This document shows, piece by piece, positions 26,301 to 38,286 of a stretch of DNA of 64,000 nucleotides. The stretch is from Gymnogyps californianus (taxonomy: Eukaryota > Chordata > Aves > Accipitriformes > Cathartidae): positions 216,709,494-216,773,493 of the forward strand of contig NC_059471.1 of NCBI RefSeq assembly GCF_018139145.2. The letters run 5' to 3'. Both the position numbers and the translations under genes were made by a program. The stretch's first letter is position 1, and each line of letters starts with the position of its first letter. Below the pieces are notes generated by a model. That model did not search any database and had not been told where the DNA came from. It saw only the letters and a list, made by a program, of their open reading frames with translations.

Positions 26301-27107
26301 GTTAAAATGTCACGTCACTCACAATGAAAACCAAGCTGCCTTCCAAGGGATTGAATGGTGGCATCGTCGGTCAGAGGTGCAGGAGCCTTCCGTACAGCAA
26401 TATGGGAGCAGCAAAATTCAGTGAAGTGCTGCTCTTAAAACACTTTCTAAGCATTGTGCGCTTCAAAATGCATCTTAGCCAGACGGACGAGACTTTGGGT
26501 GTTCATTACACAAGATGAAGGCCCTTGTGCTTTTGAGAAAGGATAATTGAAGTGTGTGCTCGTGTGCTTCGTGTTCGGTTTTGGGCTGTTCCAATAGCTG
26601 CTAAAGTCACTGAAGCTTCAGGCTGGAGGTCCCCATCTGTCAGTGGGGTGATGCTTTGAAGAACCGTGAGGCTCAAGTCTCTTAATGGTATCTGGGCATC
26701 TCTCGTCTGTGCGATGGGTGTCGTGTTAGCACCTCCAGTCCAGTACACTGGACTTCAGTCCAACTGGTAAATTCGTCTGATGTGGCTGGGAAACTCTTCT
26801 GTGGTTGAAACTGGGTCCTGTGCCATAGGAGACCTTCACTTAGCAGTCTTACGGCAATACTGTCGCTAACTATGGGAAGAGGAGCCTACAGTAACGTATA
26901 AATACTATCTGTATTGTTCCTATTGCATTGGGAGTACTTTCTCTGAGCAGGAAGAGGATAGAAAGAGCGTATCTTCACATTAATTACTAATCTTTCACCA
27001 GGAATGAAGCATTTACAGACAGACCTAAATGTTTAATTATCACTTACTGTCTAAAAATCAGGAGATGTTCAGATCTGTTAGACAACGTGTTTCATGTTAT
27101 TTTCCAG
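23385..27107. other. No confident gene
   Basis: The longest open frame of the window (23512-24099, 195 codons) is here but starts at GTG, runs through a 15-base A tract at 23761-23775 and has no family features. An ATG-initiated frame of 103 codons lies at 26113-26424, right after TATAAATA. I have no support beyond its length for calling it a gene. Confidence 0.4.
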
Positions 27108-27204
27108 GAGGACCAGACGATAACTTAATTGAAGGTGGAGGATCCAAGTTTGTCTGCAAACCAGGAGCCAGGAACATTACCATCATCTTTCATCCCCTCC
27201 TCAG
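27108..27204 (+). CDS. Internal coding exon of an unidentified gene
   Basis: This is the best-supported plus-strand exon. The acceptor is TTCATGTTATTTTCCAG and the donor is the consensus CTCAG|GTAAGTAAG. The 97 nt leave one open frame with two bases (GA) finishing a codon at the left and two bases (AG) starting one at the right, so the upstream intron is phase 1 and the downstream intron phase 2. The other two frames have stops. The 31 whole codons read [13 protein letters not shown], then FVCKPGARN, then ITIIFHPLL. They contain a Gly-rich turn, one Cys, and an N-I-T sequon followed by alternating hydrophobic residues like a beta strand. That would suit an extracellular or beta-sandwich domain, but this is inference. 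Codon third positions are mixed toward C, A and T, as in avian coding DNA. I cannot name the gene. No partner exon with a matching phase is certain; a weak one lies at 60872-60914. Confidence 0.65.
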
Positions 27205-28920
27205 GTAAGTAAGACTTTCTACATATTTCTAGAGGTGCAAATAATTAGAATAAGCAGAATTAACCTTCTTTCTTTATGGGCACCGTGCCACTTCTGAGGT
27301 AACATCCCGCAGCAATGGGCTTGCTGTAAAGTTGTTGATGTGCACACGTGTAAAAAGTAATCACTGGTTGAGCTTGTTGCCGATGCTCTTTAATCTTTTT
27401 CAAAATTAACTAGCATACCAAGTGGGATTGCTTGCCTGGGTGACCCCGTTTCATTGAACAGTGTAATTTATTATTGACCCAAGCTGGGAAAAGTTTAGTT
27501 GCAGCCTGCCACAAATTGTTTATCGCTGACTGTCCATTCTGCTTATTAAAAAGTCAGAAGGATACTTTATGAACTGCAAGGTAAGTTCATTCTTTGGTAA
27601 GACAAGTATGGTCTATGGACTGCAAATTAAATGCCTGGTCTAAAGTTCCCTGCCAATTACTAAAATCTTCACAGCTCATCAAGGACTTCTGGAACTTTAA
27701 AACAGAGCGAGTCTATACTAAGCCTCTTCTCACCAAGTCATTCACCTCTAATACTTTAATTTTGCTCTTTTTACTTTGCAGTCTTAACAGTTCATCTGCT
27801 TAATTTTGCTGGAATTAAATACTGTGATGTTTTTCTCAATTCATGTCAGTCTTCCACCTCTGCTTTTTCCTTGCAGGGTTTTCCTTTCTCGTCAGACATG
27901 TCCTTTCCTATTCAGTGCTAGCACCTTTAGAGAGCATTTTCCTCTTTGGCTCTGCTTGTATTACTCGCTACCATGAGTCACTTAGGCAACAGGGTATGTC
28001 TCTTGAATGCTAAAACCAAGCAATAATAAAATAGTAATAAAAAGTAGTTGGAATCTGATCCCCAGAGGAAGGAATATCCTGACTGACGCCTCGGTAGCTG
28101 AGAACTGTGGGCATCTGTGACTTCTCAGGACTTAAAAATGCAGACGGAAAGTGCGTAAATTCCTCCAGATTTAAATTTCTGATGTCATGACACTAGCTAT
28201 TGGAATAATCTTCAGAACAGCACCTGTTGTGAGGCCATACTAAAATTTGTTATGGTGCTTAAGATCTTTCCTTGAAAAAAGGGTTGCGTACATTGTGCGC
28301 TCTTCATTTATTGCTAGGTGCCCATAATGAAATGAATAATTTCATGAGCGTATTTCGTTTCAACCTCTGCCTCTTTTAAACAAAAAACTGTGCTAAAAAA
28401 TAAATTTGCTACAGCATAATTTATAGTTTTCAGCCATTTTATTATGAGAAAAGATGGACAAAGGCTAAGATGCAGTATGCTATTCAAGATATGACCACTA
28501 TGGTATGGACTTCAATCTCTTAATCTTTAATGAATTTACAGGCTTCTTTCAAGCACAGAGGTGGGTGGTGATGCTCTTATTTTTATTGATGAGATATTTC
28601 ACATTGATTTAGAAACTGGTGAAAATACTTCTTTCTATTTGCCTTCCTGCTTAATTTTTCCCCCTTTTTTTGCCATCCGAGTCAAACATGAGTGCTCTGC
28701 TTTAAATAGCACTTCTCACAAACACTTCACTTTCATTACCAGCTTGCAAGATAGGCAGTAGAAATAATTTGCCTCATAAAAAATAATTGCATCAAGATTA
28801 AGGTATCTGCGTACAATATATTTTTCATGCCAACCATCTGCAACATCTTAACTTCCTTGCATTGAGTAGTTCATCAATAACTGCATGAAGAGAAGGAAAA
28901 CACTCCGTGACCCAGCTTAC
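27205..28920. other. Presumed intron
   Basis: The sequence after the donor at 27204 is AT-rich and shows no repeat or exon I can support. A GTAAGTTC at 27580-27587 has no convincing exon in front of it. Confidence 0.4.
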
Positions 28921-28965
28921 CCTTTTCTCGCTGCAGAATGGGGTGAGTTTGGGTGTAGGTGAAGA
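28921..28965 (-). other. Candidate 45-nt exon, phase-compatible with the 31 kb exon
   Basis: On the minus strand TTTCTACAG precedes 45 nt that end at a strong donor, AAAAGG|GTAAGC. Read with phase 1 entry, the codons give FTYTQTHPILQREK with a phase 1 exit. The exon at 31090-31197 also exits in phase 1, so the two could be joined without breaking the frame. The acceptor's pyrimidine tract is poor, and a second acceptor inside (CATTCTGCAG) would leave only 10 nt. A second frame (SSPTPKLTPFCSEKR) is also open. This is a plausible but unproven exon. Confidence 0.22.
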
Positions 28966-30641
28966 CTGTAGAAACTTTTTTAATGTGATTTTACCTACTT
29001 TAGTGATCGACAGAGTAAATGCGTGAGTCCTTGCTATCTTAGATTTAACTCGTGATCCTCAACTTTGGCATGTGCATGATGCATGGGATGCAGCCTATCT
29101 GGGATGACCATAGGACTGGATTTCTTTTGCTGATGATAATTCCCTACAGGGAATTCTGTTCCTGATGGGAGTCGATAGGAATGACCTGTCCTACCAGCAA
29201 ACTGGCTTACCCATTGACTCCTGTTAAAATTGGCTATATGATGCTGGCTGTGGGTGTAAAATGCTGAATATGGTGGATTTGCTAAAATATTGACGTTTGC
29301 AATAATTTCTAACGCATCATCTTATGTGTGCATTCCTTGTTGGTTCGATCTTTGTTGCCCTTTTCTAGATATTATTGTATTAAGTGTCAAGCTCTTGAGG
29401 AGGTAATTGCTGCAGAGGTGTGAAGTTTTCACTTGCTTTGTTTTCCATTTGTTGTCAAGGTTCTTTATGGCCTGCCTCAATCATCTTTCATCGATGTCGC
29501 TTGTGCAGGCTTAAAATGAATCTGTTTTGAATTCAAAATGATCAGTATGTTATTTAGAAGGGGTTTTTTTTTCTTGTTTTTATCAAGTTCACATAAATAT
29601 GTTGACAGAGAAGTTTTAGCACTGTATGGGCTAGCTGATTTTATTAGGAAGCTGAGTGCTTCTAAAAGTATTAAGCTAACTGGATCACTGAGAAACCAGA
29701 CACTGGCGTGATGATTTAAAGCCTGAGCATCGCATTAAGTGATGGCTTTAAAATGTAATTCAGCACAGTATGTTAGGTGGAGAGTTGTAACCAGAGCATT
29801 CATATTCATCAGTCTGAATTTCTCTCTTTTGTACTACTGATATGAAAAGTGTCATTGTCTATCACATCAGAGAGTTGCACAATCACAGCGTTAAGTTTAC
29901 TGGTTATAATAACCTTGGGTTTGATCCTTTTTTATTTACAAACTGAAGTTGAGCTTGGCTCCAGATCCTTTTGAAGAATACAGAGTCAGCAGGCTTTCAG
30001 GGGGCTGCAAATTAACCCCTATATCTCCAGTAACGAAAGTTTATTTAGAGAAACTCCTAACTTAGAACCATGGAGAGTGTAAAGGCAAATACATACAAAT
30101 GGTTTTCAAAGTCTTCCTTCCCTCGAATTCATTTAGAACAACGAGCCAGAGGTGGGAAGTGAGATGTTACGCCGTTTGGGATGTAGGTCCCTAATTTCCA
30201 CTAGGACAACTGAGACGCACCAAGCCCCAGATTAATTACCAGGACTTAATGACACCACCACACACGTAATAAATTAATAGTGAATTTTTGGAAGACAAGC
30301 GAGTATTCTGGCGGAGATGATTCCTGGGAATAGATTTTACTAACTACATATGAAAACTAATTGCACTTGAAATTGAAGAGGAATACACATCTGATTTTCC
30401 TTAATTACATATTGCGGGAGGTGTCAAAAGTATAAAAGTTACCAAAAGAGTCCAGTTGCTTTCTTCATCCTTCGCCGCTAACCAGCATCTGCTTGGATCG
30501 TGAAAGCGCTGGTGTTACTGGTCTGTGGACTAACGTCTGCCGTTGGAGGAAGGAAACGTGCGGGACAAGTACTGAAGCCTTTACGTTGTGGAGTATTGAA
30601 CAGCCTGAGTGATGTCTGTTGTAACATTTGTTTGGTGGGGA

Positions 30642-30660
30642 TTTTTTTTTTTTTTTTTTT
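30642..30660. repeat. Poly-T tract (19 bases)
   Basis: An uninterrupted run of 19 T. It is bounded by TGGGGA on the left and ACTG on the right. No retroposon body is recognisable next to it on either side. Confidence 0.9.
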
Positions 30661-31089
30661 ACTGTTTATTTGTTTCAGCTGGCATTTGAAAGGCACTTGG
30701 CTCTTCAGGGTAATAATCATTTTACATATGCTTTATAGAGTATGTTTATTACCAGACAATTGAAGAACAGATGTCTGCAGTCTTGAGGCTTAAGGGGGAG
30801 GGACAGGAGGGACCAGAGATGGAGGGGATGATGGCGTTTGGAATTGTGAAAGCACGGCTGATGCTAACTCAGTTGAACGTTGTTTGGATATTGGGTATTA
30901 AGGCCGCGAGGGTATCCATTTATTAATATCAGCCACACTTCATTAAGATCAAGCAGCAATTAAAAGGGTTGTAGGATGGAAGAGAAAGCAAAGTGTTCAT
31001 TGATTCGGAAGAAGCAGTCGCTTCTAAGCAAGATTGTGTCCTTGTGAAGAAGTGGACTAGAGAGGCTAAATGGGCTTGGCGTCTTTTAC

Positions 31090-31197
31090 CTCTCTGTCGA
31101 ATGGGCAGTGCCTGTCCTACGGCGTCTCCCTCTTTGCCAGATGGGAAGAACTGCACCGTGTCGGTGATGTTCTCATTGCTGCCATTGATTTCAAAGT
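31090..31197 (-). CDS. Internal coding exon of an unidentified minus-strand gene
   Basis: On the minus strand a long pyrimidine tract (TTTGTTTTTCACTTTCTTAC, then TCTCCAG) precedes 108 nt ending at AGAGAG|GTAAAAG. With two bases entering and one leaving, both flanking introns are phase 1, so the exon is symmetric and can be skipped without a frameshift. The 35 whole codons read FEINGSNENITDTVQFF, then PSGKEGDAVGQALPIRQR. There are two N-glycosylation sequons (N-G-S and N-I-T), no Cys and a basic end. Third positions are strongly G/C-biased compared with the AT-rich flanks, a clear coding sign. Symmetric phase-1 exons with sequons are typical of extracellular or stalk regions of membrane proteins, so this may be an alternatively spliced ectodomain exon; that is inference. 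I do not recognise the protein. The donor (GTAAAA) is slightly weak. Confidence 0.6.
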
Positions 31198-31245
31198 CTG
31201 GAGAGTAAGAAAGTGAAAAACAAAGTGTTGATTTATTAGAGTACC

Positions 31246-31260
31246 AAAAAAAAAAAAAAA
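31246..31260. repeat. Poly-A tract (15 bases)
   Basis: A run of 15 A. On the minus strand it is a T run about 50 bases upstream of the exon at 31090-31197, where it extends the pyrimidine-rich region before that acceptor. Confidence 0.85.
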
Positions 31261-34010
31261 GGGAAGAAGGAAAGGCAGAATTATTGATTTGACTCTGCTG
31301 ATGTTGTTTGGGATGCAAAGACTAAAGTTTAAACGCTCAGGTGTGTGCATGGTCCAAGGCACTGCAAAGTTTGCTCGTTCTTGGTATTTCACATTGGTCG
31401 GAGTCGGGGGAAAAGAGCAGGTAATAACTTGACATTTTAATTTAACAATTAAGTGATTATGTTCATTTATATTGGTCTCCGTCATTTAAAGGAGTAGCTT
31501 TTGACTTGATGGCATTTTTGGAATTTCCTGTTTCTTCCAGTTATGTTAATGCTAATAAAAGAGTGATTGCTCTTTTAATAAATAAAATAAATGCTTTAGG
31601 GAATAATCAAGGAGGATAGTCATTTACTTTTGCTGCCTGTTGATATCAGCATATTCCTCACCAACTGGTGGCAGTCAGGTCTGAACTGCTGAAGGTCAAA
31701 ATTCAGACTCCGCTGGTAACCTGTCCTTGGGAGGGAGGTGCACGACGTACAGAATATGTACATACACGCAGGTACATGTGTATTAGCAGTGATGTTTTAG
31801 CTTTCCATGCTTTGGGAATAATCGTGTCAAGCTTCTGTTTAATTCAGGATGTGTCAAGAGAAAAGGTACTGTATGTAGAATTTAAATCCTCTGTTTATTT
31901 TGAAAATGTTGGGAGGGGATGGCGAAGTTCTCGTCATTCCTATGAGGCATCTAAGTCCTTTGGTCTTTGCGAACATCAACCGCTGCTGCAGCCGAGCAGT
32001 GTTCATAAGTAGATAACTGTACCTGATACAGAACTATGTACGTAACTAAGAACCCCTGTGTACCTCGCTGATAGTCCCTTTTATTAGTACATTTGTACAG
32101 CTATGATAAGAAACAACTAATTTGATTTTAAAATATGCTGTAATATCTGGTAGTTGTGTGCTATAAAATTAAATTTGATAATATGGGAAATGTGTTATTT
32201 GGGAAGCAAAAGGAGTGTGAAAATTAGATTAGTTTGTTAGTTATATTTAGGATGTTTAGACTATGTTAAATGATGCCAAGTATGTTAAGAAAAATATGTG
32301 GTATTTTATGAGTCTAAGGGGTATATATTATTATTGAAGTAGATGGAAAATGTCAAATAATCCTAGGGCACAGATAATGCTAAATAATGAGAGCTGATGT
32401 CTTTAGCTTTTTGAAATCAAACCTAAAATACTTGATTTTAGATAAATCGATAAAACCGACTCAAGCTGGGAGAGAGAACTTATAATACTGACTGCTTAAA
32501 GTTTGTATTTCAGATTGAATAACGTTCAGAGGATAAGGAGTTAAGTAAAAAAAAAAAAGTCCGAGATGCTGTTATGTACACAGGAAGACATTGTTTGCAA
32601 ACTTTTAAAGTCAGTGACCTCTTAAAAATATAACCATCCAGATTTCATCAGTACTGGGTTTTTTAAGTCTTACATTCAGACATGTCCCTTATCTTCAAAG
32701 AGAGGGAAAAAATATCACTTAGTTAATGTAAATCTTGCTGTTGCCATGTAGGCAATAGCTTCCCTTTAGAGAGGGAGGCTATGGAGGCAGGGAGATGGTG
32801 CCTCTCTGCAGTGCGGCGGGACAAACGGGGCTCAGAGCAGGAGATCTCGACTCCTGCTTCTCATTACAGTACCAGTAGTCACCATGATGCTTAATATTCC
32901 CATCTTTATTTTGGAATCGTTAATACTGATCCTTGAGTGTGACAGATGCTTGATGCAACTTCTCGTACACTCGCTGTTTACTTCAATTGACCTGAATCGA
33001 AATCTTAAGGGAGCAATTTGACACCCACCTACTGAATTTTTTTCTCCCCCTGGTTTAATGAGTGTTTAGAAGACATTTAGTTGACGAGTCCCTTGCTGTT
33101 GACATTTAGTACTTTATATCTGTCAACAGCGGGAATGAATGTTTCTTGCAGGCGAATCCTAACTCTTTTCTCTTTGACAAGCTCTCATAAAGTCTGCGTT
33201 GCTGAATTATAAAGACACATTTCAGAAAAGCTTGTTGTTGTGACACTGCTAAGAAAAGGTTTAGTTCTGACTGAGGCCATCGCAGAAACAGGGCACATGC
33301 ACGGGGAAGGGATGGGGAACAGCTTCACATTTTGTGCTTTTTTTTTCCCCCAATGCTTTATGAGGACTGACAGTCTTACTGTGTGTGTCTGATTAAAGAT
33401 GACAGTTTATAAAAACCTTAAGGTAAGGCTGTTCATTTTTGATGACAGAAAATAAAGCAATCCCCCCCCTACCTCCCACACAAACAAAAACTCTTACACG
33501 CCAAAAAAACTCTTAATATGTGATGCATTGATTTTATATTGTCTATCAGAGAATGTGCTTCAGCAGATCAGTCAAGTTTTGAGTTTTCAAACATGCTTCA
33601 TCCATACGGAAAATCAACAGCCTGTCAGAAATTTCACATGTCTCCAGCTCCTCCTTTCCTTCGGATGTAATACAACCTGAAGGAACATAGAAATTTTGAC
33701 ATTTGCAAGAACTTAGGCTGGATAGCTGAAAACAGTGTTAATTCAATTCCATGATAATGAATTACTTCTAACCCGTATTACGTTCATCAAGCCAACAAAG
33801 TAGTTTTAGCTCATTTCTTAATGGAAGCGCTGCTTAAGTTTAGTACTAGCATTTAACTCATATTCTCACAGAGCGGGATTAAGGTTCCCTGTATTGCTGA
33901 ACACTGTTATTTTTATTATACTGTAAATAGGGATTTATGATGTCATATGAGTTTTCAGTGACTTATTTATTCCTTGTGAATACTGCATCACAAGTCCTCA
34001 GTCATGTCTT
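31261..34010. other. No confident gene
   Basis: The sequence is AT-rich and noncoding. The 114-codon frame at 31668-32012 starts with GTG and has no splice context. The stretch 32040-32560 is especially A/T-rich. I see nothing else I can support. Confidence 0.4.
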
Positions 34011-34552
34011 AGAATAGAGTAGTTGGGTTGGAAGGGACCTACAACGATCATCTAGTCCAACTGCCTGACCAATTCAGGGCTGACCAAAGGTTAAAGCATG
34101 TTGTTAAGGGCATTGTCCAAATGCCTCTTAAACACTGACAGGCATGGGGCATCTACCACCTCCCTAGGAAGCCTGTTCCAGTGTTTGACCACCCTCTCGG
34201 TAAAGAAATGCTTCCTAATGTTCAGTCTGAACCCCCCCTGGTGCAGCTTTGAACCATTCCCACGTGTCCTGTCACTGGATACCAGGGAGAAGAGCTCAGC
34301 ACCTCCCTCTCTGCTTCCCCTCCTCAGGAAGCTGTAGAGAGCAATGAGGTCACCCCTCAGCCTCCTTTTCTCCAAACTAGACAAAGCCAGTGTCCTCAGC
34401 CACTCCTCATAGGACGTGCCTTCCAGCCCCTCCACCAGCTTTGTTGTCCTTGTCTGGATGCATTCAAGTACCTGAACACCCTTCTTAAATTATGGAACCC
34501 AGAACTGCACACAGTACTCAGGGTGAGGCCGCACCAATGCTAAATACGGCGG
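34011..34552 (-). mobile_element. CR1 LINE, 5'-truncated, ORF2 C-terminus
   Basis: The plus strand starts with AGAATAGAGTAGTTGGGTTG and AAGGGACC, the reverse complement of a CR1 3' end. Read on the minus strand, the body encodes the last part of CR1 ORF2: LVRPHPEYCVQFWVP, then a stop, then [65 protein letters not shown] and [17 protein letters not shown]. One frame is open for 114 codons (34435 down to 34091), and only one stop interrupts it further upstream. That makes it a fairly young copy. It lacks the endonuclease and reverse-transcriptase core, so it cannot move itself. CR1 copies usually have no target duplication and I see none. Confidence 0.93.
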
Positions 34553-37500
34553 GAATGACAGCAAATCTTAAGATGCACCAGCAAACCTTGTGTAAATCTG
34601 CTCCTCTGGTTCTTTCCCAAAGAGATGGTGAGCACAGCTGGTGGATGTGGGTTAAGAAGTTTGCAGGAAGTGCTGATTTCGTACTGTGCAAAGAATAATC
34701 ATGGGTTTTCCTCCAATTAGAGGAGTTGATGTTGGCCTGGAAGAGGGTTATTTTTGATTTTTTGAGCTTGCCATAGTGTCACACAAAATTTTAACATGGA
34801 CAAAAGCCAGCACGTCTTGTATGTGGACCTGTGAATTTGTTGTTAATCTAACTGGTGTTTTACTAAGTGTAATCAAAATAGAACAATTAATAGTAAGTAC
34901 TCTTACGATGAAATTACAATAGACTTATAAAAATCTGGATTTATAGACCAGATTATCAAGTTATTACTAATTCTCTTTAGTATTTTAATTAAAAAATAAA
35001 AATCAAGTCTATTCTGCCCATGACGGTAACTGGTAAGTGATCTCCATGTCTTTTTCTCAACCCACAAGCTTTTCCATCTTATTTTCTACCCCCTGTCCTG
35101 TTAAAGAGGGGGAGTGAGAGAGCAGCTGGGTGGGGGTCTAGCAGCCAGCCAAGGTCAACCCACCACAAGAAGCTACTCTGGTCTTCCCAGGGTCTTACAG
35201 ATGCCAGCAAATCTTTGGAGCAGTCCTAAGAAGGAAGAGGATAAATTTGAGGAAATTCATTTTAGTGGGTCTTGTCCGATGCCAGGTGTGGCAAGTAGTC
35301 TGGGGAATTCCACTTATATTTCTCACATCACATCACTGGACCAAATAATTTTAAGTCAGAGTGTTTCCTTACCCAACAGCCAGCGAGCCAAAGGGCCTCT
35401 GAAAGTCAGCTCCACTAGCATGTTTTCCAGACCTAAATACTTTAAAAAAAAAAAACCAAACCAACCAAACCCAAACAAATCTGTGTTTTTCCTTAAGAGC
35501 ATGTAATATACCTGAAATTCTTTCGCTTTCTTTTAGCTCTGTTTCCATGTAAAACTGTGTGTATTAGCTAACTTCCAGCTAACTCTACAATTTTACAAGG
35601 GTATGCTCAGTTAAAATATCTTCTGTAAGTACTCATATGATGGCTGCAAATTTATTTGGCAGAATTAAAAAAAAAAAGATCTGGGAAAAAGAGGGTTTTT
35701 TTTTTTTTCCATTAATCCACACCTCTCCAACACAAACTTACAGGCAGCCACATTGACTGACTGATTCGCTGCCTGTGCTTTACCCAGGCAGACAGATGAA
35801 TTGGTTCAGATTATTGTAGCAGGGACTTGCAAGGTGAGACAGGACTTGTAAAATGCACAGCTTGCTTTCAAAAGAAACTTGAATCTTGTGTGAACTCAAA
35901 CTGGCTGTAAATTATCATCGCCTGATGGCACCTTGTTAGCGGGATAGGTGCAAGAAGTTGATTAGAGATGGTGAGCAACCTTCCTTTGTTACCAGAAGGT
36001 CGTCTTCTCAGATTGCAACTGAGACTGAAGGAAAGGAGCTGGTGTAGGAGAAGCATGGACCAAAACTCACACTTTTATTTTTCTTTTTTATTTATTTTAC
36101 TAGTTACATGCTAATCTGTTCTACAGACATTTTCAGAATGTTCCATATGTGTTTTATTCATGAAATGAGAGATTAAATATGATTGAAATGGGTCTTACAT
36201 GCATTGAAGTTTATAGATTTTGTTTTTTCTTTTTCCTGTTTCTTTTCCTTCCCCCCAGAAGCATGAGTATTGTGGTACTTAAAAACCTGTTGGTCAGAAA
36301 AGTATTTAGCAAAGCTGGAAGGGAAGAATGGATCCATTTGTTTAATGTAACCATCTTAAGTATGAAATGGCTTAATCTTCGAATGCTTTAAGGAGCCTGA
36401 GTTACACACCGAGATCCACATTTAATGCTTTGGCTTATCAGATGCTATAAATCTCTTTAATCACAACGTGAGATTCTCCCATGCAGGAGCTGGTGCCTTT
36501 CTAACAGCTCAGTTGGCATTGGGGAATGAACTTCCGCAGCAGCTAAAACTTGCTTTAATAGCACCAGCTTTCATTTCAAATATAGCAAGTACTGCTCTGA
36601 CGCTGCAAAAAAATCTGCAAAGCAACAGAAAAACTCGCAAGGCAAAAATAGAAAAGAATCCTTCATTTTCGTTGTGGAAGAAAAGGGAAAAAAACTTGAC
36701 AAATTCTAAGTTTGTAATCTGGCTGTGGAAGCTGTTCAGCAAATACGTTAGTGAGGGCTTTCCCTGAATATAATAGGGGAAATCCAGGCGTGAAAACCTA
36801 GTGTGGCTTAAGTCCAAGCTACAGTATTATTGCCCTGAAAAACTTTGGAGAGTGCGTGTGGTTACTTTCATAAAGCTTTATGAATTTTTGATTGAAATAC
36901 AGGAGAGCTGTTGCTTGATGGGAACAAAAAAGGTGATTCCTGTATTTTGTATTTGCTGTTAAAAGCAAAGATGTGAAGCCCAGAATGACAGTGCTTTTTG
37001 GACCCCATTTCCCCTGTACAGCAATCATAGGAACACACATCTGAGAGGAAAGCGTTTTGATTTTTTTATCATTATTATTTTTTTACATAAACGTCGTGTT
37101 GTTTAGCTAAAGGGTCTTCTGTGAAAAGCCTTTGGTTAGTGAACTGGAGCTCCCTTAGTCTTGGGCCACTCATGCCGGAGATCTCTGCTTTGTGTTTTAG
37201 CTAGATTATTCTTGCTAGGTTTTTGCAAAACTATTTGAAACCTTCTGTACCATTTAGAATTTTGTAATTTAGGGAAACTAGCTGTTATCTCAGAGCACGG
37301 AGGTGAATTTCAGTCTTCTCCAGGGATACTAGAAGGGAAAAAAAGAGATTTTGAAAGTATTTAATTTATGATTTCAAAGAGTGAAATCTGAAATGTTTAT
37401 TTCAACTATTATCCTCTTTTCAGTTTCCTGAGCAGAGCTAAAAATAATGGTTTTAAAGTTACTTCACCAGTAAACTGCATTTTTCCATTCTGCTGAATTC

Positions 37501-38286
37501 TGTCATGGATATTACAGTGCAGGACCCTCATTTATTCCTGTTTTATGGACCAGGTTCTTTGGTCCGGCTGTATCGAATGCGGCTGCACAACCACTTGCAG
37601 GGATTTCATGCTGCCCCAAAGGCGCGTGGCAAAAGGAGGGTCCTTGTAGCACCACAGGAGATGCCTTGCAGGGAAGTCAGCCCACGGAAGAGCGTGTTTT
37701 TTAGACACCAGGTCATACACAGAGTAACTTTTTGGTGGGATGTTCCTGAGGAGTTTAATTGTAAATTCTGGTAATTTTTAGAGATCTGTAGAATAGCCAT
37801 AAATAAATTTTGCAGGAAAGAAGTTGGCCTTTATTTTGGGTCCCAAGCATCTTGAATACCGGATGGATTAGCAGTAATTGCACATTGTGTAATACCACTG
37901 CTAAGCATTTCCCTAGCTCCTTTTGTCTGATAACTTCCAAGCTTTTCAGAGACATCAATTCATTAACACCTCAACATGAAATTGTGCTGTACGTGGAAAT
38001 CCTGGTTATGTGACTGCCAGGGATGAAGCCGTTGTGGATGAAGCATCAAGTTGAATGGTCATAAATTCTGTGCAGATTTGGAATAGGCAGAACAGAACTG
38101 AAAGTCATAAATTCCCCAATGTTATTAATTAAGGTCAAGATTTTCAATTTTATTGTAACTTTGTCTCTCTGGGTTGTAGTTTTACAAATGGGTTTGTTCT
38201 GGGGGGTGCAACAGGTCTGTGACAGCTCAGTTTAGCTCTGAGAGTCCTTCTGTAGCCTGGTAGCAATGGCTCTGCTGCCTGCTCGT
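34553..38286. other. No confident gene
   Basis: Low-complexity tracts only, apart from a few short ORFs. One of these, 37505-37774, is ATG-initiated (MDITVQDPHLFLFYGPGSLV at the start, 89 codons) with G at -3 and +4, but it has no family likeness or splice support. Confidence 0.4.
35444..35479. repeat. A/C-rich low-complexity tract
   Basis: A 12-base A run is followed by CCAAACCAACCAAACCCAAA. The composition is the same as that of the tracts at 22147 and 23336. Confidence 0.75.

Noticed and set aside
30500..30763. Signal-peptide-like frame (KALVLLVCGLTSAVGG) downstream of a TATAAAAG at 30431
   Set aside because: The first codon is GTG and no ATG is available in frame. Further on, the frame crosses a 19-base T tract. 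The promoter-like motif alone is too common in AT-rich DNA.
34098..34337. Plus-strand ORF of 79 codons
   Set aside because: It is the antisense of the CR1 element at 34011-34552.
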